From Leptotrichia wadei (GTDB lineage: Bacteria; Fusobacteriota; Fusobacteriia; Fusobacteriales; Leptotrichiaceae), in assembly GCF_007990445.1 (NCBI RefSeq), contig NZ_AP019841.1, positions 1,550,001-1,614,000 on the forward strand: a stretch of DNA of 64,000 bases. The letters run 5' to 3'. Within the stretch, counting starts at the first letter, position 1; each line of letters begins with the position of its first letter. The position numbers and the translations under genes were made by a program. This document shows, one piece after another, positions 52,533 to 61,686 of the stretch. Under the pieces are notes generated by a model. It saw only the letters and a list, made by a program, of their open reading frames with translations. It made no database searches and was not told the origin of the DNA.

Positions 52533-55013
52533 TTATTTTTCAATATAATCTTCAACAATATAATCTTCAACTTCAACAGGTTCAATATTCCAGATTTCTT
52601 TTGCATATTCGGCAATAGTTCTGTCTGAACTGAATTTTCCAGCATTTGCAATATTTTTAAGCGCTTTTCTAGTCCATTCTCTTTTATCTTTAAATTGTTT
52701 TTGAAGTCTGTCTTGCGCTTCCCTGTATGATGCGAAATCTTTTAATAGGAAATACACGTCTGGACGTGAACCATCTACTCCATATAATAATGAATTTTGT
52801 AATTCTTTAAAGATTCCTGTATGATTATCATCATAAGTTCCGTCACCTAATTGATCGATAACTTTTTTAAGTCCTTCCACATTATTATATTCATCAAATG
52901 GATTGTATCCTCCACGTTCTTGATAACTTTCAACTTCTTGTGCAGAAAGTCCAAAGATAAATGCATTTTCAAGTCCAACTTCTTCAACGATTTCCACATT
53001 TGCTCCATCCATTGTTCCAAGAGTTAATGCACCGTTTAGCATAAATTTCATATTACCAGTTCCAGATGCCTCTTTACTTGCTGTAGAGATTTGTTCTGAT
53101 ACATCTGCTGATGGGAATATTTTTTCTGCAAGTGAAACTCTGTAGTTTTCAAGGAATACAACTTTAATTTTTCCATTAATTTCAGAATCGTTATTTACTT
53201 TTTCAGCAACAGCATTGATTAATTTGATAATTCCTTTAGCACGTCTATATCCAGCAGCTGATTTTGCTCCAAAGATAAATGTTCTTGGCTCAACGTCTAA
53301 ATATGGATTTTCTTTTAATTTATTGTAAAGATCCATAATATGAAGCACATTTAATAATTGTCTCTTATATTCATGCAGCCTTTTAACTTGAATATCAAAG
53401 ATAGAATGAGGATCTACTTCAATTCCTGTAGTATCTTTTATGTATTTAGCCAATTTTTCCTTATTATGTAACTTAATTTCAGAAACCCTGTTTAAGATAT
53501 TATCGTCATCTAAATATTGTTCCAGTTTTTTAAGTTCATACAAGTCTGTAATCCATTTATCTCCAATTAATTCTGTAATTAATGCGGCTAATTCTGGATT
53601 TGATTTTAATAGCCATCTTCTTTGAGTGATTCCATTTGTTTTATTTAGGAATTTTTCAGGATATAATTCATTCCATTCTTTTAATTCAGTATTTTTAAGA
53701 ATTTCTGTATGTAATTTTGCAACTCCGTTTACTTTGTGCGAACCTACAATTGCAAGCCATGCCATTCTAACTTGCCCGTTTCCAATAATCGACATTTTAT
53801 TGATTCTTTCCCAGTCTCCAGGATATTTTTCCTGTAATTCTGCAACAAATCTTCTATTAATTTCTTCGATAATTTGGTAAATTCTTGGCAATAATGGCTG
53901 GAATAGTGAAATATCCCATTTTTCCAATGCTTCTGACAAGATTGTATGGTTTGTGTAAGCAAATACATTTTTACAAATGTTCCAAGCTTCATCCCATCCT
54001 AATTTTTCCTTATCCAGGAAAATTCTCATCAATTCAGGAATTGCAACTACTGGGTGAGTGTCATTTAACTGAATTGCCACTTTTTCTGCAAATTTAGAAA
54101 AGTCATTTCCAAATACAGATTTATACCTTCTGATAATATCTTGCAATGAAGCTGACGTAAAGAAAAATTGCTGTTTCAATCTTAACAGTTTTCCATCTTT
54201 TTCAGTATCGTTTGGATATAATACTCTTGAAATATCTTCTGCTTGAACTGCTTTTGCAGAAGCTTGTAAATAAGTTTGATCATTAAATAATTTTAGGTCA
54301 AATCCTTCAGGTGATCTGGCTTCCCACAATCTCAATGTATTTACTGTGTCATTTCCATAACCGATAACTGGCACATCATAAGCCACAGCGTGAACTGTTT
54401 CAGTATTTACACGTTTAAAGTATTCTTTTCCAAATTCGTCACGATGAACTTCGATTTGTCCTCCAAATTTTACTTCAAATACTCTGTCCATTCTTTTAAT
54501 TGACCAAGGGTCACCATATTTTGTCCAGTCATCTGGATATTCCACTTGGAATCCATTTTCAATTTTTTGCTCAAACATTCCATATTTGTATCTAAGTCCA
54601 TATCCATGCCCTGGTAATGCCAACGTTGCAAGCGAGTCTAAAAAGCACGCCGCAAGTCTTCCAAGTCCTCCATTTCCAAGTCCTGCATCCATTTCACGAT
54701 CTTCAATTTTATTAATATCTACGCCCAATTCATTTAATGTTTCTCTAATAACGTCATTGATTTGCAAGTTGATTAGGTTGTTTCCCATAAATCTTCCCAT
54801 TAGAAATTCTGCTGAGAAATAATACATTTGTTTTACTTGTTTTTTAGCATAAGTTTTTTTAGTATTGTACCATTTTTCCATTGCGTAATCCAACGCTACT
54901 TTTGAAACCGCATTATATAACTCAAATTCATGAGCTTCTTCAAGAGTTTTTCCGTATTGCCTTCTCAGTTCCCTAAGAATACTGTCCTTCAATTCAGCTT
55001 TATTAATTTCCAT
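52533..55013 (-). CDS. glgP: Glycogen/starch/alpha-glucan phosphorylase
   Basis: Removes glucose 1-phosphate units from glycogen or maltodextrin, PLP-dependent. 826 residues is the family length. Recognised blocks include DAGLGNGGLGRLAACFLDSLATL (about 105-127), QLNDTHPVVAIPELMR, QVKRLHEYKRQLLN, FGAKSAAGYRRAK and the PLP-site EASGTGNMKFMLNGALTLGTMDGANVE. AGGAGG lies just before the ATG. It is alone, with no other glycogen genes in the window. Confidence 0.97.
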   Translation of the reverse strand: MEINKAELKDSILRELRRQYGKTLEEAHEFELYNAVSKVALDYAMEKWYNTKKTYAKKQVKQMYYFSAEFLMGRFMGNNLINLQINDVIRETLNELGVDINKIEDREMDAGLGNGGLGRLAACFLDSLATLALPGHGYGLRYKYGMFEQKIENGFQVEYPDDWTKYGDPWSIKRMDRVFEVKFGGQIEVHRDEFGKEYFKRVNTETVHAVAYDVPVIGYGNDTVNTLRLWEARSPEGFDLKLFNDQTYLQASAKAVQAEDISRVLYPNDTEKDGKLLRLKQQFFFTSASLQDIIRRYKSVFGNDFSKFAEKVAIQLNDTHPVVAIPELMRIFLDKEKLGWDEAWNICKNVFAYTNHTILSEALEKWDISLFQPLLPRIYQIIEEINRRFVAELQEKYPGDWERINKMSIIGNGQVRMAWLAIVGSHKVNGVAKLHTEILKNTELKEWNELYPEKFLNKTNGITQRRWLLKSNPELAALITELIGDKWITDLYELKKLEQYLDDDNILNRVSEIKLHNKEKLAKYIKDTTGIEVDPHSIFDIQVKRLHEYKRQLLNVLHIMDLYNKLKENPYLDVEPRTFIFGAKSAAGYRRAKGIIKLINAVAEKVNNDSEINGKIKVVFLENYRVSLAEKIFPSADVSEQISTASKEASGTGNMKFMLNGALTLGTMDGANVEIVEEVGLENAFIFGLSAQEVESYQERGGYNPFDEYNNVEGLKKVIDQLGDGTYDDNHTGIFKELQNSLLYGVDGSRPDVYFLLKDFASYREAQDRLQKQFKDKREWTRKALKNIANAGKFSSDRTIAEYAKEIWNIEPVEVEDYIVEDYIEK

Positions 55014-55136
55014 GTCTCCTCCTAAATATTTTTTTATTTACCATTTTCACTTTACCACTTTTTTAGCATTATTTCAATAGTTTTTGACAAATTTAATTAC
55101 ATTTATCTATTTTTTTAATTTTGTATATCAAAATAC

Positions 55137-56918
55137 TTATCTCATCGGATTAATTGCCGTAAGTTCCCACTTATAAATTCCTTCATCCTTTAATGCTGCA
55201 TCATAGCCAATATATACATTTTTTAGCCGTTTATTTACTGGAGTAAGTTTATATCTGTACATTAGCGGAACTTCCACCGCCTGTCCAATATAATATTTTT
55301 GCCAGTTTTTAAATGCTTCTGCTTTATAATTTGGAACTGTCAATGATTTTTCACCTAATATTTCTGCCATTAGTCTATCGTTTTCTTCTGATACGAAACG
55401 TGAATAATTAAGTTGAGACTTTCTTCCTGCTGAACTAGTTGGATCTAGGGTTGTCCCAACTCCCCATGCTCCAAAAAAGACATCTATGTCTTTAGAATCT
55501 CCTTCTACTTTTTCATAAAAATTTTGAAAAGCTAATAATCTTCCTGATGTAAGAACAGCTTTTATACCTATTTTTTTCCAGCTTTGAATATAATTTTGAG
55601 CAAGCGGTTCTGCCACGTCGCCTCCTGCCATAAATGCCATTTTTATTTCAAAAGGCTTTCCATTTTTATCTTCACGGTATCCATCTCCATTTATATCCTT
55701 ATATCCCGCTTCATCCAGTAATTGCTTTGCCTTTTCAGGATTATACGGATAACCCTTTAAATCCTTTGGAAAATATTTTTTGAAAACAGGTGGAATTGAT
55801 GATGTTGCCTCCTGCCTTAATCCAAAATAAAATGCCTGCGCTATTTCTTCAACATTTATACCATAAGCAAGAGCTTGACGTAATCTCACATCTGCCATCT
55901 TGGCATTTGGATCTGTTATATTTTCTCCTTTTGCCTTGTCATAATGACCTAATTTAAATGACAGATACGAATAATACAAATCTTGCTGTCCCAAAGTTTC
56001 TATATTTTTCAAATCCTTATAATTATTATACAAAGAATCAGGCATACTCATTACATAGTCATATTTTCCAGCTTTTAATGCTGCTACTATGGACTGTGAA
56101 TTTACCACTTGCAATATTGTCTTGTTAATTTTAGGCTTTCCTCTGTAATAATATGGGTTTGCAGTAAATTCCAGACTTTCTCCACGCGAAACTTTTGTAA
56201 GGTTATATGGCCCTAATGTTACTGGTTTTACCCTAATTTTATCCGATGAAATCAAGTTCTTTATTGGAACATCTTTTAAATAATGCTTCGGTAATGCATT
56301 TCCAATTAAACCATTTCCAACTGCATAGATACTTTGTCCCAATTGCGAGAATGAAATTTCCACTGTTTTATCGTCTATTTTTTTTATTCCTGAAATACTT
56401 TTGGCGCTTCCACTATGATATTCCTTCATTCCAACGATTTTTTGACTTTCCTCTGTATATCTCACACCTGGATAATCTTTATTTCCCACAACTTCATAGG
56501 CATAAATCACATCATCGGCAGTCAAAGGCTGTCCATCTGACCATTTTATTCCATCTTTTATTTTTATTATAGCTTTTTTATTTTTTGCATCGACTTTAAG
56601 AGTGGCAGCTCCAGTATCTGTTATTTCAAAATTTTCATCAACTTCAAATATGCTTGAGCTTAAAAATGTTGAAATGATATTGCCATCATAACTATCTGTA
56701 TAAAGCACTTCATTAAAAACTCCAACAAGCGGGTCATCCTTTACTATTGCCACTTGTAAAGTTCCACCTTCTATTGCAGGCTCATTATTTGACGTTTTTA
56801 TTGGAAATAATGATAAATTCAGTTTTGCGCCAGGCATTTCACTTCTCTTTTTACCTGGACTGCACGACATTGCGAATATTAACACTAAAAACGTTATTAT
56901 CAACTTCCATTTTTTCAT
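55137..56918 (-). CDS. oppA: Oligopeptide ABC transporter substrate-binding lipoprotein
   Basis: 593 residues, family 5 solute-binding protein. The lipobox is FAMSC (Cys19). The mature protein has IKIKDGIKWSDGQPLTADDVIYAYE (about 118-142), LGPYNLTKVSRG and LRQALAYGINVEEIAQAF, with FFGAWGVGTTLDPT. It should bind peptides or related cargo in the periplasm. It is last in the oppDFBCA operon, 26 bases after oppC, with AAGGAG before the ATG. Cargo cannot be read from sequence. Confidence 0.93.
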   Translation of the reverse strand: MKKWKLIITFLVLIFAMSCSPGKKRSEMPGAKLNLSLFPIKTSNNEPAIEGGTLQVAIVKDDPLVGVFNEVLYTDSYDGNIISTFLSSSIFEVDENFEITDTGAATLKVDAKNKKAIIKIKDGIKWSDGQPLTADDVIYAYEVVGNKDYPGVRYTEESQKIVGMKEYHSGSAKSISGIKKIDDKTVEISFSQLGQSIYAVGNGLIGNALPKHYLKDVPIKNLISSDKIRVKPVTLGPYNLTKVSRGESLEFTANPYYYRGKPKINKTILQVVNSQSIVAALKAGKYDYVMSMPDSLYNNYKDLKNIETLGQQDLYYSYLSFKLGHYDKAKGENITDPNAKMADVRLRQALAYGINVEEIAQAFYFGLRQEATSSIPPVFKKYFPKDLKGYPYNPEKAKQLLDEAGYKDINGDGYREDKNGKPFEIKMAFMAGGDVAEPLAQNYIQSWKKIGIKAVLTSGRLLAFQNFYEKVEGDSKDIDVFFGAWGVGTTLDPTSSAGRKSQLNYSRFVSEENDRLMAEILGEKSLTVPNYKAEAFKNWQKYYIGQAVEVPLMYRYKLTPVNKRLKNVYIGYDAALKDEGIYKWELTAINPMR

Positions 56919-56944
56919 ATTTAATTCTCCTTTTTCTAAAATTT

Positions 56945-57880
56945 TTATCCTCTTCTTTGTTTTGCATCAGCTGCCCTATTTAAAGCCTGACCAACATAAT
57001 TTATGCAAAGCATCATAATCAAAATTAATATTGAAGCTGGAAGCCATATCCACAATTTTGTCGACAGCACTTCGGGATCTGCTGCATAACCAACTAACGT
57101 TCCAAGACTCGGTGTAGAAAGCGGCAACCCAAATCCCAGAAAGCTAAGCCCTGTTTCAATCCCAATATTTCCAGCAAATCCCAGTGTCAATTCTACAATT
57201 ATAATTGAACTTAAATTAGGCAGTATTTCTCTGAAAATTATTGTCAAATCCTTTGTTCCCATAGTTTTTGAAGCTAAAACATAGTCTTTTTTACTTTCAG
57301 AAAGTGCCTTGCTTCTAATAAGACGTGCTGATCCAACCCAGTAAAATGCACTCATTATAAGAACAAAAGTTGTAATTGTATATTTTGGAACAATTGTAAC
57401 AAATACAATGATTATCATAAGTGTCGGTAAAATTGTGATAAAGTCAATAATTCTCATTATTACATTATCCACCCATTTTCCATAATATCCTGCTATTAAA
57501 CCTAGAAATATCCCAATTCCTGAAGTTAGAATAGTTATTGCAAAACCAATAATAATCGAATTTCTTGCTCCTAATATAAGCTGTCCTAATATCGAACGTC
57601 CTCCAGAGTCAGAACCTAGCCAAAATCCCTCTTTCATTGGAATGGCATACTTATCAAGCAGACTTATTTTCATAATTTCATCCTGATTTGCAAAAAGCGA
57701 TCCAATAAAAATTATTCCAAAAAGGATCACAAGAATAATAAGCGAAGCAAGTGCCAGTTTATCCTTTAATATTTCCCTTGTAATAACACTAATTCCAGTT
57801 GGCTTGTTATCACTTTTCTTAATATTTTCAAAATCTTCTGTTTTTCTATTATTTCCCTTTAAAATTTCATTATTAGACAT
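56945..57880 (-). CDS. oppC: Oligopeptide ABC transporter permease OppC
   Basis: 311 residues with six membrane helices, an N-terminal cytoplasmic stretch and the coupling-helix EAA-like loop (ALSESKKDYVLASKTMGTKDLTIIFREILPN). GLSFLGFGLPLSTPSLGTLV and GSDSGGRSILGQL are typical of OppC/DppC. It lies 11 bases after oppB. GTGGTGAAGG precedes the ATG. Confidence 0.94.
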   Translation of the reverse strand: MSNNEILKGNNRKTEDFENIKKSDNKPTGISVITREILKDKLALASLIILVILFGIIFIGSLFANQDEIMKISLLDKYAIPMKEGFWLGSDSGGRSILGQLILGARNSIIIGFAITILTSGIGIFLGLIAGYYGKWVDNVIMRIIDFITILPTLMIIIVFVTIVPKYTITTFVLIMSAFYWVGSARLIRSKALSESKKDYVLASKTMGTKDLTIIFREILPNLSSIIIVELTLGFAGNIGIETGLSFLGFGLPLSTPSLGTLVGYAADPEVLSTKLWIWLPASILILIMMLCINYVGQALNRAADAKQRRG

Positions 57881-57891
57881 TCCTTCACCAC

Positions 57892-58854
57892 CTACTCTAT
57901 TCTAATTCTAGGATCAACAATGCTAAGAATAATATCTGAAAGCAAACTTCCAAGCAATGTTAAAAATCCAAAAAGCAATATTAATGCAGTAACAACGCTG
58001 TAATCCCGTGTTATAATTGAATTTACAAACAGTCCTCCCATTCCAGGATAACTGAATATTTTTTCAATAAAAATCGAACCTCCCAGAAGTCCTGTTATCG
58101 AATAACCAAAAAACGCTGCAATTGGTAAAATCGAATTTCTGAAAATATGTCTAGAATAAACCTTATTTTCAGGAACTCCCTTACTTTTCGCCGTTTTTAC
58201 ATAATCCAGATTCTTAGCATCAATCACTTCATTTCTCAAATACTGCACAATCCAAGTTGTTCCCAGCAATGCATATGTAATTGCAGGCAATATTATATGA
58301 TAAATCCTGTCAAGAATCTGACCAAAAGTTCCAGTATGAAGCCCAGCCGTCACCGAACCAGTTGTCGGAAACCACCCAAGTGTATATCCAAAAAACCAGA
58401 TCATTATAAGCGAAAGCACAAAAGTCGGTATCGCATAGCTCACATAGTTATAAAATGTAACACATTTATCAAGCATTGAGTTTTGATAACGTCCAGCAAG
58501 CATTCCAAGCGGTATTGCAATGCAATATGTCAGAATAAGGCTAAGCAGCGACAAAATAAAAGTATTTACTGCACGTTCTCCAATAAGCGTCTTTACAGGA
58601 ACGTTATAAGTATAGCTCATTCCCAAGTTACCGGAAAAAGCATTTTTTAGCCATCTCACATACTGGATATGCCAAGGATCGAGCAACCCTGCCTTTCTTC
58701 GCAATTCTTCAAGTGCCGCAGGATCAGTTTGCGGTGTAATTAGCCCAGTAAACGGATCTCCTGGCATAAGTTTTGCCAAAATGAAGATTAATACACTAAG
58801 TATGAATAATTGCGGTATCATAACAAGTATTCTTCTTAAAACTGTTTTCCACAT
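57892..58854 (-). CDS. oppB: Oligopeptide ABC transporter permease OppB
   Basis: 320 residues of the DppB/OppB family, N-terminal helix then FILAKLMPGDPFTGL, and the coupling loop NEVIDAKNLDYVKTAKSKGVPENKVYSRHIFRN. The C-terminal ends TLLGSLLSDIILSIVDPRIRIE, the standard ending. AAAGGAGG precedes the ATG inside the end of oppF; the two genes are 3 bases apart. Confidence 0.95.
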   Translation of the reverse strand: MWKTVLRRILVMIPQLFILSVLIFILAKLMPGDPFTGLITPQTDPAALEELRRKAGLLDPWHIQYVRWLKNAFSGNLGMSYTYNVPVKTLIGERAVNTFILSLLSLILTYCIAIPLGMLAGRYQNSMLDKCVTFYNYVSYAIPTFVLSLIMIWFFGYTLGWFPTTGSVTAGLHTGTFGQILDRIYHIILPAITYALLGTTWIVQYLRNEVIDAKNLDYVKTAKSKGVPENKVYSRHIFRNSILPIAAFFGYSITGLLGGSIFIEKIFSYPGMGGLFVNSIITRDYSVVTALILLFGFLTLLGSLLSDIILSIVDPRIRIE

Positions 58855-58857
58855 TGA

Positions 58858-59829
58858 TTATTTGCCTCCTTTTTCACTATTTTCATTATTTCTCAAATTT
58901 TTATCTTTAAAAGCAACAAAATGTGTATCTGTCAATTTTTTCAGATCAAAGACACGTCCATTTTCATCATAATATTTTTTTTCATTTGCTAAATATTCCC
59001 TTTCAATTTCTAGCCGTCTTCTTTTATTTTCTGTCCGTTTTTCTGGATGTATTTCTGGAATCGCCGCAATTAGCCGCTTTGTATAAAAGTGTTCAGGATT
59101 TTTGTAAATATCATTTTTCTCTCCAGTTTCCACAAATCTTCCGTGATACATTATAAACATATAGTCACACATATGCTTTACAACTCCTAAATCATGGGAA
59201 ATAAAAAGATAGCTAAGTCCAAACTGCTCCTGAATATCCTTCATATAATTCAATACTTGCGCCTGGACTGACAAATCAAGTGCTGACACAGGCTCATCTG
59301 CAATAATCAGCTTAGGCTTTGTCGCAACAGCCCGTGCAATCCCTAGCCTTTGTCTTTGCCCACCAGAAAATTCATGTGGATATTTAAAAATATCTTCTCT
59401 GTTCATTCCTACAATTTCCAGCAGTTCCGATACTTTCCTTTTTTCTTCATCTGGCGTCAAATTTTCAAAATTTCTCAAAGGTTCTGAAATTAAATCAATT
59501 ACTCTTTTCTTAGGATTTAAGCTGGATAACGAATCTTGAAATATCATTTGCACATTTCTATTATATTCACTTCTTCTATTTCTAAATTTTCTGTCAATTT
59601 CCCTTCCCTCATAAATAATCTTTCCACTTTTTATTTTTTCCAGTCCAATTATCGCCTTTCCAATTGTAGACTTTCCAGATCCCGATTCTCCCACAAGTCC
59701 ATAAGTCTTTCCTTTTTCAATAGTAAAACTGACTCCATCTACAGCATAAACATAATCAATTATCTTATTAAAAAATCCTCCACGAATAGGATAATGAACT
59801 TTTAAGTCTTTTACTTCAATAAAACTCAT
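58858..59829 (-). CDS. oppF: Oligopeptide ABC transporter ATPase OppF
   Basis: 323 residues. Walker A GESGSGKST at about 47-55, signature FSGGQRQRLGIARA, Walker B LIIADEPVSALD and H-loop FISHDLGVVKHM are intact. The YNRNVQMIFQDSLSSLNPKKR motif is the OppF/DppF form. The C-terminal end is shorter on Cys than OppD. It follows oppD by 50 bases. AGAGAGG precedes the ATG. Confidence 0.95.
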   Translation of the reverse strand: MSFIEVKDLKVHYPIRGGFFNKIIDYVYAVDGVSFTIEKGKTYGLVGESGSGKSTIGKAIIGLEKIKSGKIIYEGREIDRKFRNRRSEYNRNVQMIFQDSLSSLNPKKRVIDLISEPLRNFENLTPDEEKRKVSELLEIVGMNREDIFKYPHEFSGGQRQRLGIARAVATKPKLIIADEPVSALDLSVQAQVLNYMKDIQEQFGLSYLFISHDLGVVKHMCDYMFIMYHGRFVETGEKNDIYKNPEHFYTKRLIAAIPEIHPEKRTENKRRRLEIEREYLANEKKYYDENGRVFDLKKLTDTHFVAFKDKNLRNNENSEKGGK

Positions 59830-59879
59830 ATTTCTATTTTTTCCTCTCTAAATTTTTAAAATTTTTTTACTTTTAAAAT

Positions 59880-60872
59880 TTACTTCTCAAAATGAAAGTT
59901 TTTCCAGCAGGTGCATCTTACAAAATGCCCTTCTTCAACTTCATGCAGCTTTGGATTTTTTTCATGTTCATTTTCCTTTATCCAAGGGATTCTTTTAGAA
60001 AATCGGCAGCCTGTTCTCTCCATTTTAGTTATTGATGGAACAATTCCCTTAATTACATGCAACTTTTCATTTTCACTGTCAAGCTGTGGAATCGAACTTA
60101 AAAGTGATCTTGTATAAGGATGCTTTGGATTGTCAAACAATTCTTTCACATTGGCAATTTCTACAATTTCTCCAGCATACATAACCGCCACTCTGTCTGC
60201 CATTTCTGCAACTACACCCAGATCATGAGTAATTAATATAATCCCAGCATTTATCTCACTTTGCAAAGTTTTTAGCAAATCCAGTATCTGTGCCTGAATT
60301 GTAACATCTAGTGCCGTTGTTGGCTCATCAGCTATAATAACTTCAGGCTTACATGAAAGCGCTATTGCAATTATAACCCTTTGCCGCATTCCTCCCGATA
60401 ATTCATGTGGAAATTGTCTTGCTATACGTTCAGCATTTTTTATTCCAACGTGATTTAACAGCTCAAGTACACGTTCTTCCCTTTCCTTCTTAGATAGTTT
60501 AGTATGATAAATCATCCCTTCTTCAATCTGATCTCCAATCCTCATAAGCGGATTAAGAGCCGACAATGGATCCTGAAATATCATCCCAATTTTATTCCCA
60601 CGAATCTTGTTATATTCCTCCTCCCCAATTTTCAAAAGATTTCTACCTTCAAAATTTATTTCTCCCTCCAGCTTAGTGTTATTCGGATTATGAAGTCCAA
60701 TAATGGAAGTAGCAAGCGTACTTTTCCCACATCCCGATTCTCCCACTATTGCCAGTATTTCATTTCTTCCAAGTTTCAATGAAACATTGTCAACGGCTGG
60801 AAAATATTCATCTTTTATCCGAAAACTCGTAATAAGATTGTTAATTTCTATTAACGTTTCAGCTTTCTCCAT
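59880..60872 (-). CDS. oppD: Oligopeptide ABC transporter ATPase OppD
   Basis: 330 residues. Walker [10 protein letters not shown], signature [14 protein letters not shown], Walker [13 protein letters not shown] and H-loop [15 protein letters not shown] are intact. The C-terminus has the oligopeptide/dipeptide domain with a late Cys-rich segment ([12 protein letters not shown] ... [10 protein letters not shown]), as in OppD/DppD proteins that can bind an iron-sulfur cluster. I chose ATG 60872 because AAGGAG lies 6 bases before it, while the ATG two codons earlier touches that site. First gene of the operon. Confidence 0.94.
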   Translation of the reverse strand: MEKAETLIEINNLITSFRIKDEYFPAVDNVSLKLGRNEILAIVGESGCGKSTLATSIIGLHNPNNTKLEGEINFEGRNLLKIGEEEYNKIRGNKIGMIFQDPLSALNPLMRIGDQIEEGMIYHTKLSKKEREERVLELLNHVGIKNAERIARQFPHELSGGMRQRVIIAIALSCKPEVIIADEPTTALDVTIQAQILDLLKTLQSEINAGIILITHDLGVVAEMADRVAVMYAGEIVEIANVKELFDNPKHPYTRSLLSSIPQLDSENEKLHVIKGIVPSITKMERTGCRFSKRIPWIKENEHEKNPKLHEVEEGHFVRCTCWKNFHFEK

Positions 60873-60917
60873 ATTCATCTCCTTCAAAAACTTTTTTTAA
60901 ATTTATTTCATATCCAT

Positions 60918-60926
60918 ATTGTAGCA
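60918..60926 (-). promoter_or_regulatory. Extended -10 of the opp operon
   Basis: On the minus strand TG-C-TACAAT, an extended -10, ends about 46 bases before the oppD ATG. The -35 region is not distinct. Confidence 0.4.
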
Positions 60927-60964
60927 CAAAATCAAATTTTTTACTCATTTTTTTTAATTTATAA

Positions 60965-60993
60965 TTGACATTTTTAAATTTTGAATGTATAAT
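60965..60993 (+). promoter_or_regulatory. Near-consensus promoter of the tRNA-Leu pair
   Basis: TTGACA (60965-60970) and TATAAT (60988-60993) are both perfect, with the ideal 17-base spacer. The first tRNA begins 43 bases later. Confidence 0.8.
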
Positions 60994-61035
60994 GCTTTTA
61001 GAGTTTAATAATTTAAATTAAAAAATTTTTAATAT

Positions 61036-61121
61036 GCGAGTGTGGTGGAACTGGTAGACACGCTATCTTGAGGGGGTAGTGACTCCTGGTCGTACGGGTT
61101 CAAATCCCGTCATTCGCACCA
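61036..61121 (+). tRNA. tRNA-Leu(GAG)
   Basis: 86 bases, with acceptor GCGAGTG pairing CATTCGC and an encoded CCA. The D-arm GGAACTGGTAGAC, the anticodon arm CTATC-TTGAGGG-GGTAG (anticodon GAG), a long variable arm and the T-arm CGGGTTCAAATCCCG are all in place for a type II leucine tRNA. Confidence 0.95.
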
Positions 61122-61155
61122 TTATAATAATATTTATAAAAATTTAATATTCTAT

Positions 61156-61240
61156 GCGAGTGTGATGGAATTGGTAGACATGCTATTTTCAGAGGGTAGT
61201 GGCAGTAGCCGTACGGGTTCGACTCCCGTCACTCGCACCA
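61156..61240 (+). tRNA. tRNA-Leu(CAG)
   Basis: 85 bases with acceptor GCGAGTG/CACTCGC and an encoded CCA. The anticodon arm is CTATT-TTCAGAG-GGTAG with anticodon CAG and two G:U pairs. T-arm CGGGTTCGACTCCCG. It is very similar to the tRNA just upstream, so the pair probably arose by duplication. Confidence 0.92.
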
Positions 61241-61256
61241 TTTTTTTATAAAAAAA

Positions 61257-61291
61257 CATCTGAATGATTTTCATCAAAACAGATGCTTTCT
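61257..61291 (+). terminator. Hairpin after the tRNA pair
   Basis: CATCTG (61257-61262) pairs with CAGATG (61280-61285), followed by CTTTCTTA. A run of seven Ts already follows the second tRNA at 61241-61247. Either could end the tRNA transcript. Confidence 0.45.
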
Positions 61292-61303
61292 TATTTTAAA
61301 AAT

Positions 61304-61564
61304 TTATTTCTTTTTATTTTCTTCTTCATCAATCTTAGCTTCCATCAGCATAATCAGATAATCAAGTTCCAATTCCCCACGTTCTGCTATCATATTAAGA
61401 TTTGCTATTCTAGACATCATCATATATTGAACAGGATCCAGAAGTTTTTTGTATTCTGGAGAAATCATCGGCATATATTCCTTAATATAAGGATATTTCT
61501 TAATAACATCTCCTATTACAGTTTTTCCACTCAAATTATACTTGCTCTTAAATTCCTCTTTCAT
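61304..61564 (-). CDS. DUF1858-type small protein
   Basis: 86 residues. SGKTVIGDVIKKYPYIKEYMPMISPEYKKLLDP fits the DUF1858 pattern (an early Thr-Val-Ile-Gly-Asp, a Tyr-Pro pair), followed by a helical MMMSRIANLNMIAERGELELDYLIMLM segment. DUF1858 function is unknown, sometimes linked to redox or hybrid-cluster proteins. No signal peptide. AAGGAG precedes the ATG. It lies 122 bases after the YxjG-type gene, past a terminator. Confidence 0.65.
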   Translation of the reverse strand: MKEEFKSKYNLSGKTVIGDVIKKYPYIKEYMPMISPEYKKLLDPVQYMMMSRIANLNMIAERGELELDYLIMLMEAKIDEEENKKK

Positions 61565-61641
61565 TTTTTTGACTCCTTATTTTCTTTTTTATCAAACAAA
61601 ATATTTTGATTAACAAAATTATTTTATCATATTTTCACTAA

Positions 61642-61669
61642 AAAAAGTGTGACAAATAGCACACTTTTC
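61642..61669 (-). terminator. Terminator after the YxjG-type gene
   Basis: On the minus strand AGTGTG (its reverse complement pair at 61660-61665 and 61646-61651) forms a stem with a 8-base loop and is followed by seven Ts. It lies just past the stop at 61687. Confidence 0.75.
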
Positions 61670-61686
61670 TAAATAATTTTCTTTTA

